A DNA stretch of 64,000 nucleotides from an uncultured Victivallales bacterium (GTDB taxonomy: Bacteria; Verrucomicrobiota; Lentisphaeria; Victivallales; UBA1829): assembly GCA_944390795.1 (NCBI GenBank), contig CALXRI010000008.1, positions 1 to 64,000 on the forward strand, in the 5' to 3' direction. Under the pieces are notes generated by a model that worked only from the letters and a program-made list of their open reading frames with translations, searched no databases and had not been told where the DNA came from. A program made the translations under genes and the position numbers. Below, piece after piece: positions 1 through 7,006 of this stretch; within the stretch, counting starts at the first letter, position 1; each line of letters starts with the position of its first letter.

Positions 1-70
1 CGCGGTCCAGCTGCGCAAGCTGGTCGCCGGAGGCGAAATCCCTAATACCGCGCATGCTTGCATCGCGGTA
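1..70 (+). repeat. Hairpin-string repeat, copy A (cut by window edge)
   Basis: Three inverted repeats follow one another: 6-bp arms at 7-12/18-23 (ccagct/agctgg), 5-bp arms at 24-28/32-36 with a 3-base loop, and 7-bp arms at 46-52/64-70 (taccgcg/cgcggta) around an inner atgc/gcat pair. Bases 1-26 are an exact reverse complement of 57663-57688, and the same module order recurs at 4464-4580 and, reversed, at 30661-30746. No coding potential is visible here. The copy probably begins before the window. Confidence 0.75.
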
Positions 71-127
71 ATTTATTGCAGCCGCATTCAGGCTTAATGC
101 AGGCATGATACCATTCTACGGTCTCAG

Positions 128-334
128 ATGAATTTGGAGTATGACTTTTTCATTCGTCCCCTTACCCTTGTGCTTTATTCGATACTTCTTTCACTGCTGG
201 GGCTGATGCTGTTCAAGACCAACGGCAACTGTGGATGTCATATAAAATCAAATTTTTCCAAAAATGCCGAGTTGCTCCTGTTTTCTGCCGGGTTGCTCTC
301 ATTTTTCTTCTCTCTTTTCCGGTTTTTCGTTTGA
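128..334 (+). CDS. Possible small membrane protein, 68 aa
   Basis: This is a short reading frame with two hydrophobic stretches, about residues 11-29 and 48-67, separated by a polar loop containing a C-G-C motif (residues 35-37). That layout faintly recalls the end of MauE/DoxX-type redox-linked membrane proteins, but it is too short for a family call. The ATG at 128 has no convincing Shine-Dalgarno sequence. It lies 66 bases upstream of the regulator gene on the same strand. It could be a real small membrane protein, a remnant of a larger gene, or a chance frame. Confidence 0.3.
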   Translation: MNLEYDFFIRPLTLVLYSILLSLLGLMLFKTNGNCGCHIKSNFSKNAELLLFSAGLLSFFFSLFRFFV

Positions 335-400
335 AAACCCTGTCCTTCAAGATAAAGTTAAAGGATATTCACAGGACAAGCTGCACTCAAAGCCGACGGA

Positions 401-1441
401 ATGAATAAATACAGAAAAATCGCCGATCTCCTTACAATGCGGATCCAGGAAGGAGTTTATTCCTCCCGGAAGGCACTTCCGACACACAGGGATCTGTGCG
501 TGGAGTTCCAGACATCGCGATCAAATCTGCACAAAGTCATGAACCTATTGGAAAAGAGAGGCCTGATCGAACGCGTCCAGGGACGAAGCGCAAAAATCAG
601 ATACGGGAAAAAACAAACGATTCTCTTCCTCTTTTTTTCCAGTATCAAAGGACACCTGATCGATCAGGGCGGAATCTCAGCCCGGATTTATCACGGCATC
701 CACAATTTCGCGCAAAAATACAATCTGACACTTCTGGTGCAGTCCGGAGAAAATTTTCTGAGCAGCGGATGCTCTTTCGGTGCGCGGATCGACGGCATCA
801 TCGCAGGAGGGGCTCAGGTGGACAAATATCTGCCGCTCCTGGAAAAAACCGGAGCGCAGATCGTCGCGCTGGGTTGTTACCACCAGCTTGACGCCGATGT
901 ATTCTGCGCGGATTATGACGAGGCTGGCCGCCGTGCGGCAGATTCCATTCTCCGGCGCGGTCTGAAACGTCCGCTTTTCCTGATGCTCCAGTTCGAAAAC
1001 GAGGATTTTCTGCTCTCCTCTTTTTCCAAGACAAGAAATGCGTTCCAGGAAAAACTGCAGCTCTGCTCCGATATCATCGTCTTCCATCATACAGTTCATT
1101 ACAGCGATCTTGCCGCCACGGGAAATACCGTTCTGGAGCTCTTCCGCAAAATCGAAGACCATCATGTGGACAGCATTGTCTATTGTGTCAACATTCCGTT
1201 CGTGCCGCTGCGCAGATTCGCAACCGTGCGGAATCTTCCGTCCGTGGTCATTGACCGGCAGATGGAAATGAATGAAAATGATCCAGACGTGGAATTGATC
1301 GATTTTGATTCGGAACGGATCGGATATCTGGCAGCGAAACGTCTTTACGAACGAATGCGGAATCCGGCGCTGGAACCGCAGCGCATCCTGATCCCGTGTA
1401 AGAAAATCCGGAAAAACCAGAACGGAGGGTTCAAGAAATGA
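401..1441 (+). CDS. GntR-type DNA-binding domain fused to LacI-type sensor: sugar-responsive regulator
   Basis: The 346-residue protein begins with a GntR-like winged helix (about residues 1-68; the run LPTHRDLCVEF and the EKRGLIERVQG wing are typical). It continues into a LacI/periplasmic-binding-protein-like effector domain (about 72-335). This AraR-like architecture usually gives transcription factors that release operators on binding a sugar. Its stop codon overlaps the start of the downstream PIG-L deacetylase gene (ATGA at 1438-1441), so the two are probably co-translated and the deacetylase is a likely target. No ligand can be read from the sequence. A second protein of the same build lies at 53838-54923. 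Confidence 0.85.
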   Translation: MNKYRKIADLLTMRIQEGVYSSRKALPTHRDLCVEFQTSRSNLHKVMNLLEKRGLIERVQGRSAKIRYGKKQTILFLFFSSIKGHLIDQGGISARIYHGIHNFAQKYNLTLLVQSGENFLSSGCSFGARIDGIIAGGAQVDKYLPLLEKTGAQIVALGCYHQLDADVFCADYDEAGRRAADSILRRGLKRPLFLMLQFENEDFLLSSFSKTRNAFQEKLQLCSDIIVFHHTVHYSDLAATGNTVLELFRKIEDHHVDSIVYCVNIPFVPLRRFATVRNLPSVVIDRQMEMNENDPDVELIDFDSERIGYLAAKRLYERMRNPALEPQRILIPCKKIRKNQNGGFKK

Positions 1442-2256
1442 ACAGAAAACGTTATCTTGTATTCGGCGCTCATCCCGATGACTGCGATCTGCTCTTCGGA
1501 GGGACGGCGGTAAAACTTGCCCGTGCGGGCCATCTCGTCAAATTCGTATCCGTCTGCAATGGCGACTGCGGCCATTATTCCATGGAGCGCAAAGCGCTTG
1601 CCGCCCGCCGTTATGCGGAAACACAGGCTTCGGCAAAAATAGCCGGACTTGCGGAATATCAGGTTCTGAATCTTCATGACTGCGAAATTGAAAATACTCT
1701 GGAAAACCGGAAAACGATTATCCGGATCATACGGCAATTCCGGCCGGATGTGGTTTTGTCGCACCGCGACTGCGATTATCATGCGGACCACCGAGCCACC
1801 GCCCGTCTTGTCATGGACGCTGCCTATCTCATCAAGGTCCCGCTCTATTGCGATGACACCCCGATTCCCGACAGAAATCCGGTTTTCGCCTATTGTTACG
1901 ACCGCTTCCGCGATCCGCGCCCGATCCGTGCTGACGCAGCAGTGGAAATAGATTCCGTTCTGGAAACAAAACTCCGGCTCGCAGACTGCCATGCCTCGCA
2001 ATTCTACGAGTGGCTCCCATGGGACAAGGGCTTCAAGAATTTTGATGCCTCCGCCATGACATGGGAGGAAAAACGCCAATGGCTCTATACGCAGTGGGGC
2101 TGCCGCTTTGAAGCTGCCGCCGAACTCGGACGCAAAACTCTCTGTGAAATCTACGGTGAGGCAGGACAACAGATCCGCTGTGCGGAAATTTTTGAATTTT
2201 CAGAATACGGCGAGCCGATTTCCAGGGAAGGATTCCGGAATCTGTTCCCCCTTTGA
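1438..2256 (+). CDS. PIG-L (LmbE) family zinc deacetylase
   Basis: The protein has 272 residues. The N-terminal A-H-P-D-D motif (residues 11-15) and the later H-A-D-H run (about 118-121) are the zinc-binding signature of the GlcNAc-PI de-N-acetylase/LmbE family. These enzymes remove N-acetyl groups from GlcNAc-linked substrates. There is no signal peptide, so a cytoplasmic role is expected. A GGAGGG ribosome site lies 8 bases upstream and the gene overlaps its regulator by four bases. The likely substrate is an imported N-acetylglucosamine derivative; that is inference from the family and from the other GlcNAc-active enzymes in the window. Confidence 0.88.
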   Translation: MNRKRYLVFGAHPDDCDLLFGGTAVKLARAGHLVKFVSVCNGDCGHYSMERKALAARRYAETQASAKIAGLAEYQVLNLHDCEIENTLENRKTIIRIIRQFRPDVVLSHRDCDYHADHRATARLVMDAAYLIKVPLYCDDTPIPDRNPVFAYCYDRFRDPRPIRADAAVEIDSVLETKLRLADCHASQFYEWLPWDKGFKNFDASAMTWEEKRQWLYTQWGCRFEAAAELGRKTLCEIYGEAGQQIRCAEIFEFSEYGEPISREGFRNLFPL

Positions 2257-2452
2257 ACAGCCTTCTGGATTCGAATTCGCAGGAGTTCATACGCCGTTCC
2301 CGCCGGAGTCATGCGGGAAGTCACGTTTTCACGCAAAGCGCCTTCCGCGCTCCCGCAGAAACGGAAGAGCAGTCTTTCTGAATCCACTCGGCTCCTCGGC
2401 AAAACAAACGCCGACTCGCGTCAGCCAATCCTCCTGTCTGGAAAATATGGAA

Positions 2453-2492
2453 AAACGGGATGCCCTCCCGGATCCGGGAGGGCATCCCGTTT
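2453..2492. terminator. 40-base perfect palindrome, bidirectional terminator
   Basis: The two arms (2453-2472 and 2473-2492) are exact reverse complements over 20 bp, centred on ggatcc. The stem lies between the convergent PIG-L and GGGtGRT genes. The a-rich left end and t-rich right end give a U-run in the transcript of either strand, so it can terminate both. The rest of 2257-2523 holds no gene that I recognise. Confidence 0.85.
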
Positions 2493-2523
2493 GTTTCATG
2501 ACCGGCGGAAAAGCCGGAAGGAT

Positions 2524-3522
2524 TTATTTCATCGCCTGTGCAACAGCAACCGCAACGTCGACGGAAGCGCCGACCATCGGGTTGTTGCCCATGCCGATGA
2601 GTCCCATCATTTCAACGTGCGCGGGAACCGAGGAGGAACCGGCGAACTGCGCGTCGGAATGCATTCTGCCCATCGTGTCGGTCATGCCGTAGGAGGCGGG
2701 ACCGGCGGCCATGTTGTCGGGATGAAGCGTTCTGCCCGTTCCGCCGCCGGAGGCGACGGAGAAGAAGGGCATTCCCTTTTCGATGCGTTCCTTCTTGTAG
2801 GTCGCCATGACGGGATGCTGGAAGCGGGTCGGATTCGTGGAGTTTCCGGTAATGGCGATGTCCACACCCTCCTGCCACATGATCGCGACACCCTCGCGGA
2901 CGTCATCCGCGCCGTAGCAGCGGACCGCCGCACGCTCGCCTTTGCTGTATGCGCGCTCGGAGACGATTTTGAGCTTGCCGGTCATGTAGTCGAACTCCGT
3001 CTCGACGCCGGTGAAGCCGTTGATGCGGGAGATGATCTGGGCGGCGTCTTTTCCGAGGCCGTTCAGGATGACGCGGAGCGGCTCCTTGCGCGCCTTGTTC
3101 GCGCTGCGGGCAAGCCCGATCGCGCCTTCGGCGGCGGCAAAGGACTCATGGCCCGCGCAGAATGCGAAGCATTTCGTCTCATCGCGCAGAAGCATCGAGG
3201 CGAGATTGCCGTGCCCGAGTCCGACTTTGCGGTCGTCGGCGACGGATCCGGGAATGCAGAAGGACTGAAGTCCCTCTCCGAGAGTTTTTGCAATTTCGCT
3301 TGCGACGGTCTGTCCGCGCTTGATGGCGACGGCGGCGCCCACGAGATAGGCCCAGCAGGCGTTCTCAAAGCAGATCGGCTGGATGTCCTTGACGCGCTTG
3401 TAGATGTCAAGGCCCTTTCCCTTCGTGATCTGTTCGGCTTCCTCAAGGGAGGCAATGCCGTTGTCGTTGAGGAATTTATTGATCTGCGCAATTCTGCGGT
3501 CGTAGCTTTCAAAAAGTGCCAT
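2524..3522 (-). CDS. GGGtGRT family protein (function unknown), partner of NifU-like scaffold
   Basis: The 332-residue protein carries the S-G-G-G-T-G-R-T-L-H-P run near the C-terminus that names the GGGtGRT family, followed by a strongly conserved-looking end rich in Gly, Met and Ala. Cysteines occur in several places (C-F-E-N-A-C, F-C-A-G-H, R-C-Y-G) and could hold a metal or cluster, which is inference. The gene follows a NifU-like gene by 15 bases with a GGGGGAG ribosome site, and the pair looks like one operon. In my knowledge these two families occur side by side in many anaerobes, but their joint task is not established. There is no signal peptide or membrane segment. Confidence 0.85.
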   Translation of the reverse strand: MALFESYDRRIAQINKFLNDNGIASLEEAEQITKGKGLDIYKRVKDIQPICFENACWAYLVGAAVAIKRGQTVASEIAKTLGEGLQSFCIPGSVADDRKVGLGHGNLASMLLRDETKCFAFCAGHESFAAAEGAIGLARSANKARKEPLRVILNGLGKDAAQIISRINGFTGVETEFDYMTGKLKIVSERAYSKGERAAVRCYGADDVREGVAIMWQEGVDIAITGNSTNPTRFQHPVMATYKKERIEKGMPFFSVASGGGTGRTLHPDNMAAGPASYGMTDTMGRMHSDAQFAGSSSVPAHVEMMGLIGMGNNPMVGASVDVAVAVAQAMK

Positions 3523-3537
3523 GGTGACGACTCCCCC

Positions 3538-4230
3538 TTACTGATGACGCGGGTTGATGGTTTTGGCGGCGTCGGCGAAGCGTCCGTAGGTTCCGGTGAA
3601 CTTCTTGAGCGCCTCGTTCGCGTCCATGCCCTTGCTGATCGCGTCGAGCATGGGTCCGAGCTTGATGAACTTGTAGCCGATGACCTTGTCCTCGTCATCC
3701 AGCGCGATTTCCGTGACATAGCCTTCGGCCATTTCAAGATAGCGGACGCCTTTGGCGCTCGTGCCGTACATCGTGCCCGTGATGGAGCGGAGTCCCTTGC
3801 CGAGGTCTTCGAGTCCGGCGCCGATCGGCAGACCGCCTTCGGAGAACGCGGTCTGCGTGCGTCCATAAACGATCTGGAGGAAGAGTTCGCGCATCGCGGT
3901 GTTGATCGCGTCGCAGACAAGGTCGGTGTTCAGGGCTTCCAGAATGGTTTTGCCGGGCAGGATTTCGGCGGCCATCGCGGCGGAGTGCGTCATTCCGGAA
4001 CAGCCGATGGTCTCGACGAGAGCCTCCTGGATGATGCCGTTCTTGACATTGAGCGTCAGCTTGCAGGCGCCCTGCTGGGGAGCGCACCAGCCGACACCGT
4101 GGGTGAGACCGGAAATATCCTTGATCTCGTAAGCCTTTGTCCAGGCGCCTTCCTGCGGAATCGGCGCGGGTCCGTGCTTCGGGCCCTTGGCGACGCAGCA
4201 CATCTGCTCGACTTCGTGTGTGAAGTTCAT
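3538..4230 (-). CDS. NifU-like iron-sulfur cluster assembly scaffold family protein
   Basis: The protein has 230 residues. The fold family is suggested by the I-G-C-S-G-M-T-H-S-A segment, which resembles the cluster-binding Cys loop of IscU/NifU. Further cysteines sit at C-C near residue 11, in G-W-C-A-P-Q and G-A-C-K. A classical IscU has three cysteines in a tighter arrangement, so this is a divergent scaffold. It is the first gene of a two-gene operon with the GGGtGRT protein. A ctcctg (AGGAG on the coding strand) ribosome site lies 9 bases before the ATG, and a promoter is visible at 4286-4313. Confidence 0.82.
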   Translation of the reverse strand: MNFTHEVEQMCCVAKGPKHGPAPIPQEGAWTKAYEIKDISGLTHGVGWCAPQQGACKLTLNVKNGIIQEALVETIGCSGMTHSAAMAAEILPGKTILEALNTDLVCDAINTAMRELFLQIVYGRTQTAFSEGGLPIGAGLEDLGKGLRSITGTMYGTSAKGVRYLEMAEGYVTEIALDDEDKVIGYKFIKLGPMLDAISKGMDANEALKKFTGTYGRFADAAKTINPRHQ

Positions 4231-4285
4231 CGCATGTTTCTCCTGTTATGTTGTAAGGTTGAAGGAAAAGCAAACCAAGAACGGT

Positions 4286-4313
4286 AATTTACCGCAACTT
4301 CCGTTTTTTTCAA
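4286..4313 (-). promoter_or_regulatory. Sigma-70 promoter for the NifU-like/GGGtGRT operon
   Basis: Read on the minus strand this is TTGAAA, a 16-base spacer, then TAAATT. It lies about 56 bases before the NifU-like start codon. Confidence 0.55.
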
Positions 4314-4463
4314 GATTTCCGCGGGGAGGGAAAAACAAAAAACTTCCGGAAAAACGCCACATCAGTTCCGTTCCGCATTGCATTGCTTTCCGCGGAAAAA
4401 GCATCCTTCTGAAAAAAAGACCGTCTGCTGAACATTTTGATTCAAAAAGATCAGTTTCATACA

Positions 4464-4580
4464 GCGATGCTCCGCATCGCAAAAATGTTTCGTGCAGGAC
4501 TTCCGGTCCTGCCGCAGTTCAGCTGCGCAAGCGGGGCGCCGCAGGCGAAATTCCCGATACCGCGTATGTTTGCGTCGCGC
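4464..4580 (+). repeat. Hairpin-string repeat, copy B
   Basis: In order: 7-bp arms gcgatgc/gcatcgc at 4464-4470/4474-4480 with loop tcc; 7-bp arms gcaggac/gtcctgc at 4494-4500/4506-4512; a decayed agct hairpin near 4520-4532; 4-bp arms cgcc/ggcg near 4537-4547 with loop gca; and a decayed accgcg/cgcg pair at 4558-4577. The order and linkers match copy A and the reversed copies C and D. Confidence 0.75.
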
Positions 4581-4738
4581 CAATTCACTTCCGAACTGCA
4601 ACAAGAGGGAATGCCATGAAGCAATGCATGAATCCGGGGAAACAGCATTCCGCCTGAAAAAAGTCATTGTCCAGTTGATCTCGCCGCGGACAAGATGATC
4701 GGGTGCGGCATCCTCCGCGAAAACGTATCTGATCCAGC

Positions 4739-4918
4739 TCAACGCGGCAGAAAAATCCCCTTCGCAAAATCGGGCGGCTCATCCAGCAAGGCCATCTCAA
4801 GCGCAATGCCCGCCACGGCATCAAATACGGAGACAAGGAAAAAACTCTCCGATTTTTCCCGACTCCCGAAACATTTTTCCAGAATGTCGTAAACTCCGTT
4901 AATCCGTGAAAAGTCCAT
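4739..4918 (-). CDS. Possible 59-aa peptide or gene remnant
   Basis: This frame from ATG (4918-4916) to TGA encodes 59 residues with a plausible amphipathic composition (about residues 27-45 are hydrophobic with acidic residues interspersed) and codon use like neighbouring genes. There is no Shine-Dalgarno sequence and no family I recognise. The neighbouring minus-strand frames after the stop also look weakly protein-like, so a decayed larger gene is as likely as an intact peptide. Confidence 0.22.
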   Translation of the reverse strand: MDFSRINGVYDILEKCFGSREKSESFFLVSVFDAVAGIALEMALLDEPPDFAKGIFLPR

Positions 4919-5100
4919 TGCGCCTGCCGGCAGACGCAGCTTTCACACATGTTCCGGCAGACGTCACAGATTCCGGATCTGGCCCGCAACGCGGCGGGAA
5001 GAAAGACCTCAGCGGATCCCGTCTTCCGGAAATCGGCAGCGAAAAGGAAGAGACGCCGCTGCATTTTCCGCAGAACAACTCGGAAAAACAATCCGGCAAG

Positions 5101-5128
5101 TTGAAAATAATCCGTTTCGTGCTATTGT
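5101..5128 (+). promoter_or_regulatory. Promoter of the cytidylate kinase-like gene
   Basis: TTGAAA, a 16-base spacer and TATTGT lie about 60 bases before the start codon at 5189. Confidence 0.5.
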
Positions 5129-5188
5129 ATGCGGAGAGAAAACCGGACATTCCACCGCTTGACGACAGTCCGGCACAGGAGTTGCGGC

Positions 5189-5797
5189 ATGAACAGAATT
5201 ATTACCATCGGACGGGAATTCGGAAGCGGAGGGCGGGACCTCGGCCTGCTGCTGGCGGAAAAACTCGGAATCGCCTATTACGACAAGGAAATCATCACGG
5301 GAATCGCAGAGAAGACCTCTTTGGCCGAACAGTATGTTCAGCAGGTGGTGGAACGCCGCCCCTCCCACTGGTTTCCATTTGCGACAGGACACAACTTCTA
5401 CCCGAATCTCAATCTGAATCCGCTTCAGGAACAGACGCTCTCCATCTATCACGAACAGTGCAGAATCATCAAGGAGATGGCGGCGAAATCGGACTGCATT
5501 CTGGTCGGACGCTGCGCGGATTACATCCTTCAGGAAAAGAAGCCGTTCCGCATCTTCGTCTACGCGCCCCTCGAGGAGCGCATGGCGCGATGCCGGAAAC
5601 GCCTCCCGGAACAGGAAAAGGTCTCCGACAGGGAACTGAAGCAGCATATTCTGAGCATCGATAAAAACCGTGCAGCCTATTACCGTTTCTACACGGGCCA
5701 GGTGTGGGGAGACAAGGTCAACTATGACTTCTGCGCCAACACCGCCAGCTGTCCGGTGGAGAAACTGGCCTCCGCCGTATTGGCGATGCTGCCCTGA
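5189..5797 (+). CDS. Cytidylate kinase-like family P-loop protein
   Basis: The protein has 202 residues if translation starts at 5189, where an AGGAG sits 7 bases upstream; a frame extends 20 codons further up but without a better signal. The P-loop is G-R-E-F-G-S-G-G-R (residues 8-16), typical of the cytidylate kinase-like family rather than of Cmk itself. The V-G-R-C-A-D-Y run and the R-M-A-R-C-R lid-like segment fit a nucleoside-monophosphate kinase fold. The phosphate acceptor is not known for this family. It ends 56 bases before the convergent ruvB gene. Confidence 0.82.
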   Translation: MNRIITIGREFGSGGRDLGLLLAEKLGIAYYDKEIITGIAEKTSLAEQYVQQVVERRPSHWFPFATGHNFYPNLNLNPLQEQTLSIYHEQCRIIKEMAAKSDCILVGRCADYILQEKKPFRIFVYAPLEERMARCRKRLPEQEKVSDRELKQHILSIDKNRAAYYRFYTGQVWGDKVNYDFCANTASCPVEKLASAVLAMLP

Positions 5798-5853
5798 CCT
5801 TCGGTCCGCCGGGCTCCCGCCCTCGCGTGCGCGACCTCCGTCACGGCGTCCGG

Positions 5854-6894
5854 CTAAAAGAGAAACGGCTGTTCATCCTTCGGATTGCGCGATTTGCGCA
5901 CCTGAGGCGTAAGTCCGAAAAGCTGCCATGCCTTGTCGGTGACGAGACGCCCCTGCGCGGTGCGCATCATGTAGCCCTCCTGAATCAGATAGGGTTCGTA
6001 AACGTCCTCGATCGTATCGGCCTCCTCGCCGATTGCCACGGAAAGCGAGTTCAGCCCGACGGGGCCGCCCTTGAAATTCGCAATGATCGTTTCCAGAATG
6101 CGCTTGTCCATCTCGTCCAGGCCGTGATCGTCGATGTCGAGCATGGTCAGAGCCTTGTGCGCAATCTCCTCGGAGATTTTCCCTCCCGCCTTGACCTGCG
6201 CATAGTCGCGCGTCCAGCGGAGCAGATTGTTCGCAATGCGGGGCGTCCCGCGGCTTCTCCTGGCAATCTCGAGCGCACCGGCTGAATCGATTTCAATGTT
6301 CAGGATTTTCGCGGAACGCAGGACGATGTCGCGCAGGTCCTCCGGCGCATAATAGTCAAGGCGCAGAGAAAGGAGGAAACGCGAGCGGAGCGGTGCGGAA
6401 AGCATCCCCTGGCGCGTGGTGGCGCCGATCAGGGTGAAGCGGGGAATGTTGAGACGGACCGAACGCGCGCCGGGCCCCTGATCGATCATGATGTCGATGA
6501 AGAAGTCCTCCATCGCGCTGTAGAGGTATTCCTCGACGGTGGTGTTCAGGCGGTGGATTTCATCAATGAAGAGCACGTCGCCCTCGTTGAGCGAAGTGAG
6601 AAGCCCGGCAAGATCTCCCGGCTTCTCAATGACCGGTCCGCTGGAGGTTTTGATCCCGCATCCCTTCTCGTTGGCGACAATGTAGGCAAGCGTCGTCTTG
6701 CCGAGTCCCGGCGGTCCGCTGAGCAGAAGATGCCCGAGCGGCTCGTTTCTCGAACGCGCGGCGTGCACATAGACTTCCATGCGCTCCTTGACCTTGTCCT
6801 GACCCGGAAACGAGGAAAAGGACTGCGGGCGCAGAGTGGTCTCGGCCTCCTCGTCCTTTCTGTTCAGCGTGGATGTAATGAATCTTTCCGCCAT
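5854..6894 (-). CDS. ruvB: Holliday junction branch migration ATPase RuvB
   Basis: The 346-residue protein has Walker A G-P-P-G-L-G-K-T at residues 60-67 and Walker B D-E-I-H at 111-114. The sensor/arginine run G-A-T-T-R-Q-G-M follows at 157-164 and a winged-helix DNA-binding end lies around 255-335. RuvB hexamers drive branch migration with RuvA at recombination intermediates. Length and motifs are fully canonical. The AAGGTGAG ribosome site lies just before the ATG. ruvA and ruvC are not adjacent: the neighbours are the convergent kinase-like gene and the divergent transketolase gene. Confidence 0.97.
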   Translation of the reverse strand: MAERFITSTLNRKDEEAETTLRPQSFSSFPGQDKVKERMEVYVHAARSRNEPLGHLLLSGPPGLGKTTLAYIVANEKGCGIKTSSGPVIEKPGDLAGLLTSLNEGDVLFIDEIHRLNTTVEEYLYSAMEDFFIDIMIDQGPGARSVRLNIPRFTLIGATTRQGMLSAPLRSRFLLSLRLDYYAPEDLRDIVLRSAKILNIEIDSAGALEIARRSRGTPRIANNLLRWTRDYAQVKAGGKISEEIAHKALTMLDIDDHGLDEMDKRILETIIANFKGGPVGLNSLSVAIGEEADTIEDVYEPYLIQEGYMMRTAQGRLVTDKAWQLFGLTPQVRKSRNPKDEQPFLF

Positions 6895-6955
6895 TGCTCA
6901 CCTTTTTTGCATGAAAAACATTTGCTTTTTCCGTTTGTTAAGGTATCGTATCACC

Positions 6956-6984
6956 TTGTGAAAAAATTTTTCTTCCTGTAATAT
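6956..6984 (+). promoter_or_regulatory. Promoter of the transketolase gene
   Basis: TTGTGA, a 17-base spacer and TAATAT lie 22 bases before the start codon, giving a very short leader. Confidence 0.65.
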
Positions 6985-7006
6985 AACACAAAAAAGGGAA
7001 AGTTAA

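Larger units (their letters stand above)
4231..5188. other. 958-base stretch without an established gene
   Basis: The left end holds the promoter of the minus-strand operon. The middle (4464-4580) is a copy of the hairpin-string repeat. The right end (5101-5128) holds the promoter of the cytidylate kinase-like gene. Between them, 4739-4918 on the minus strand could encode a 59-residue peptide, listed separately. I see nothing else I can support. Confidence 0.6.
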
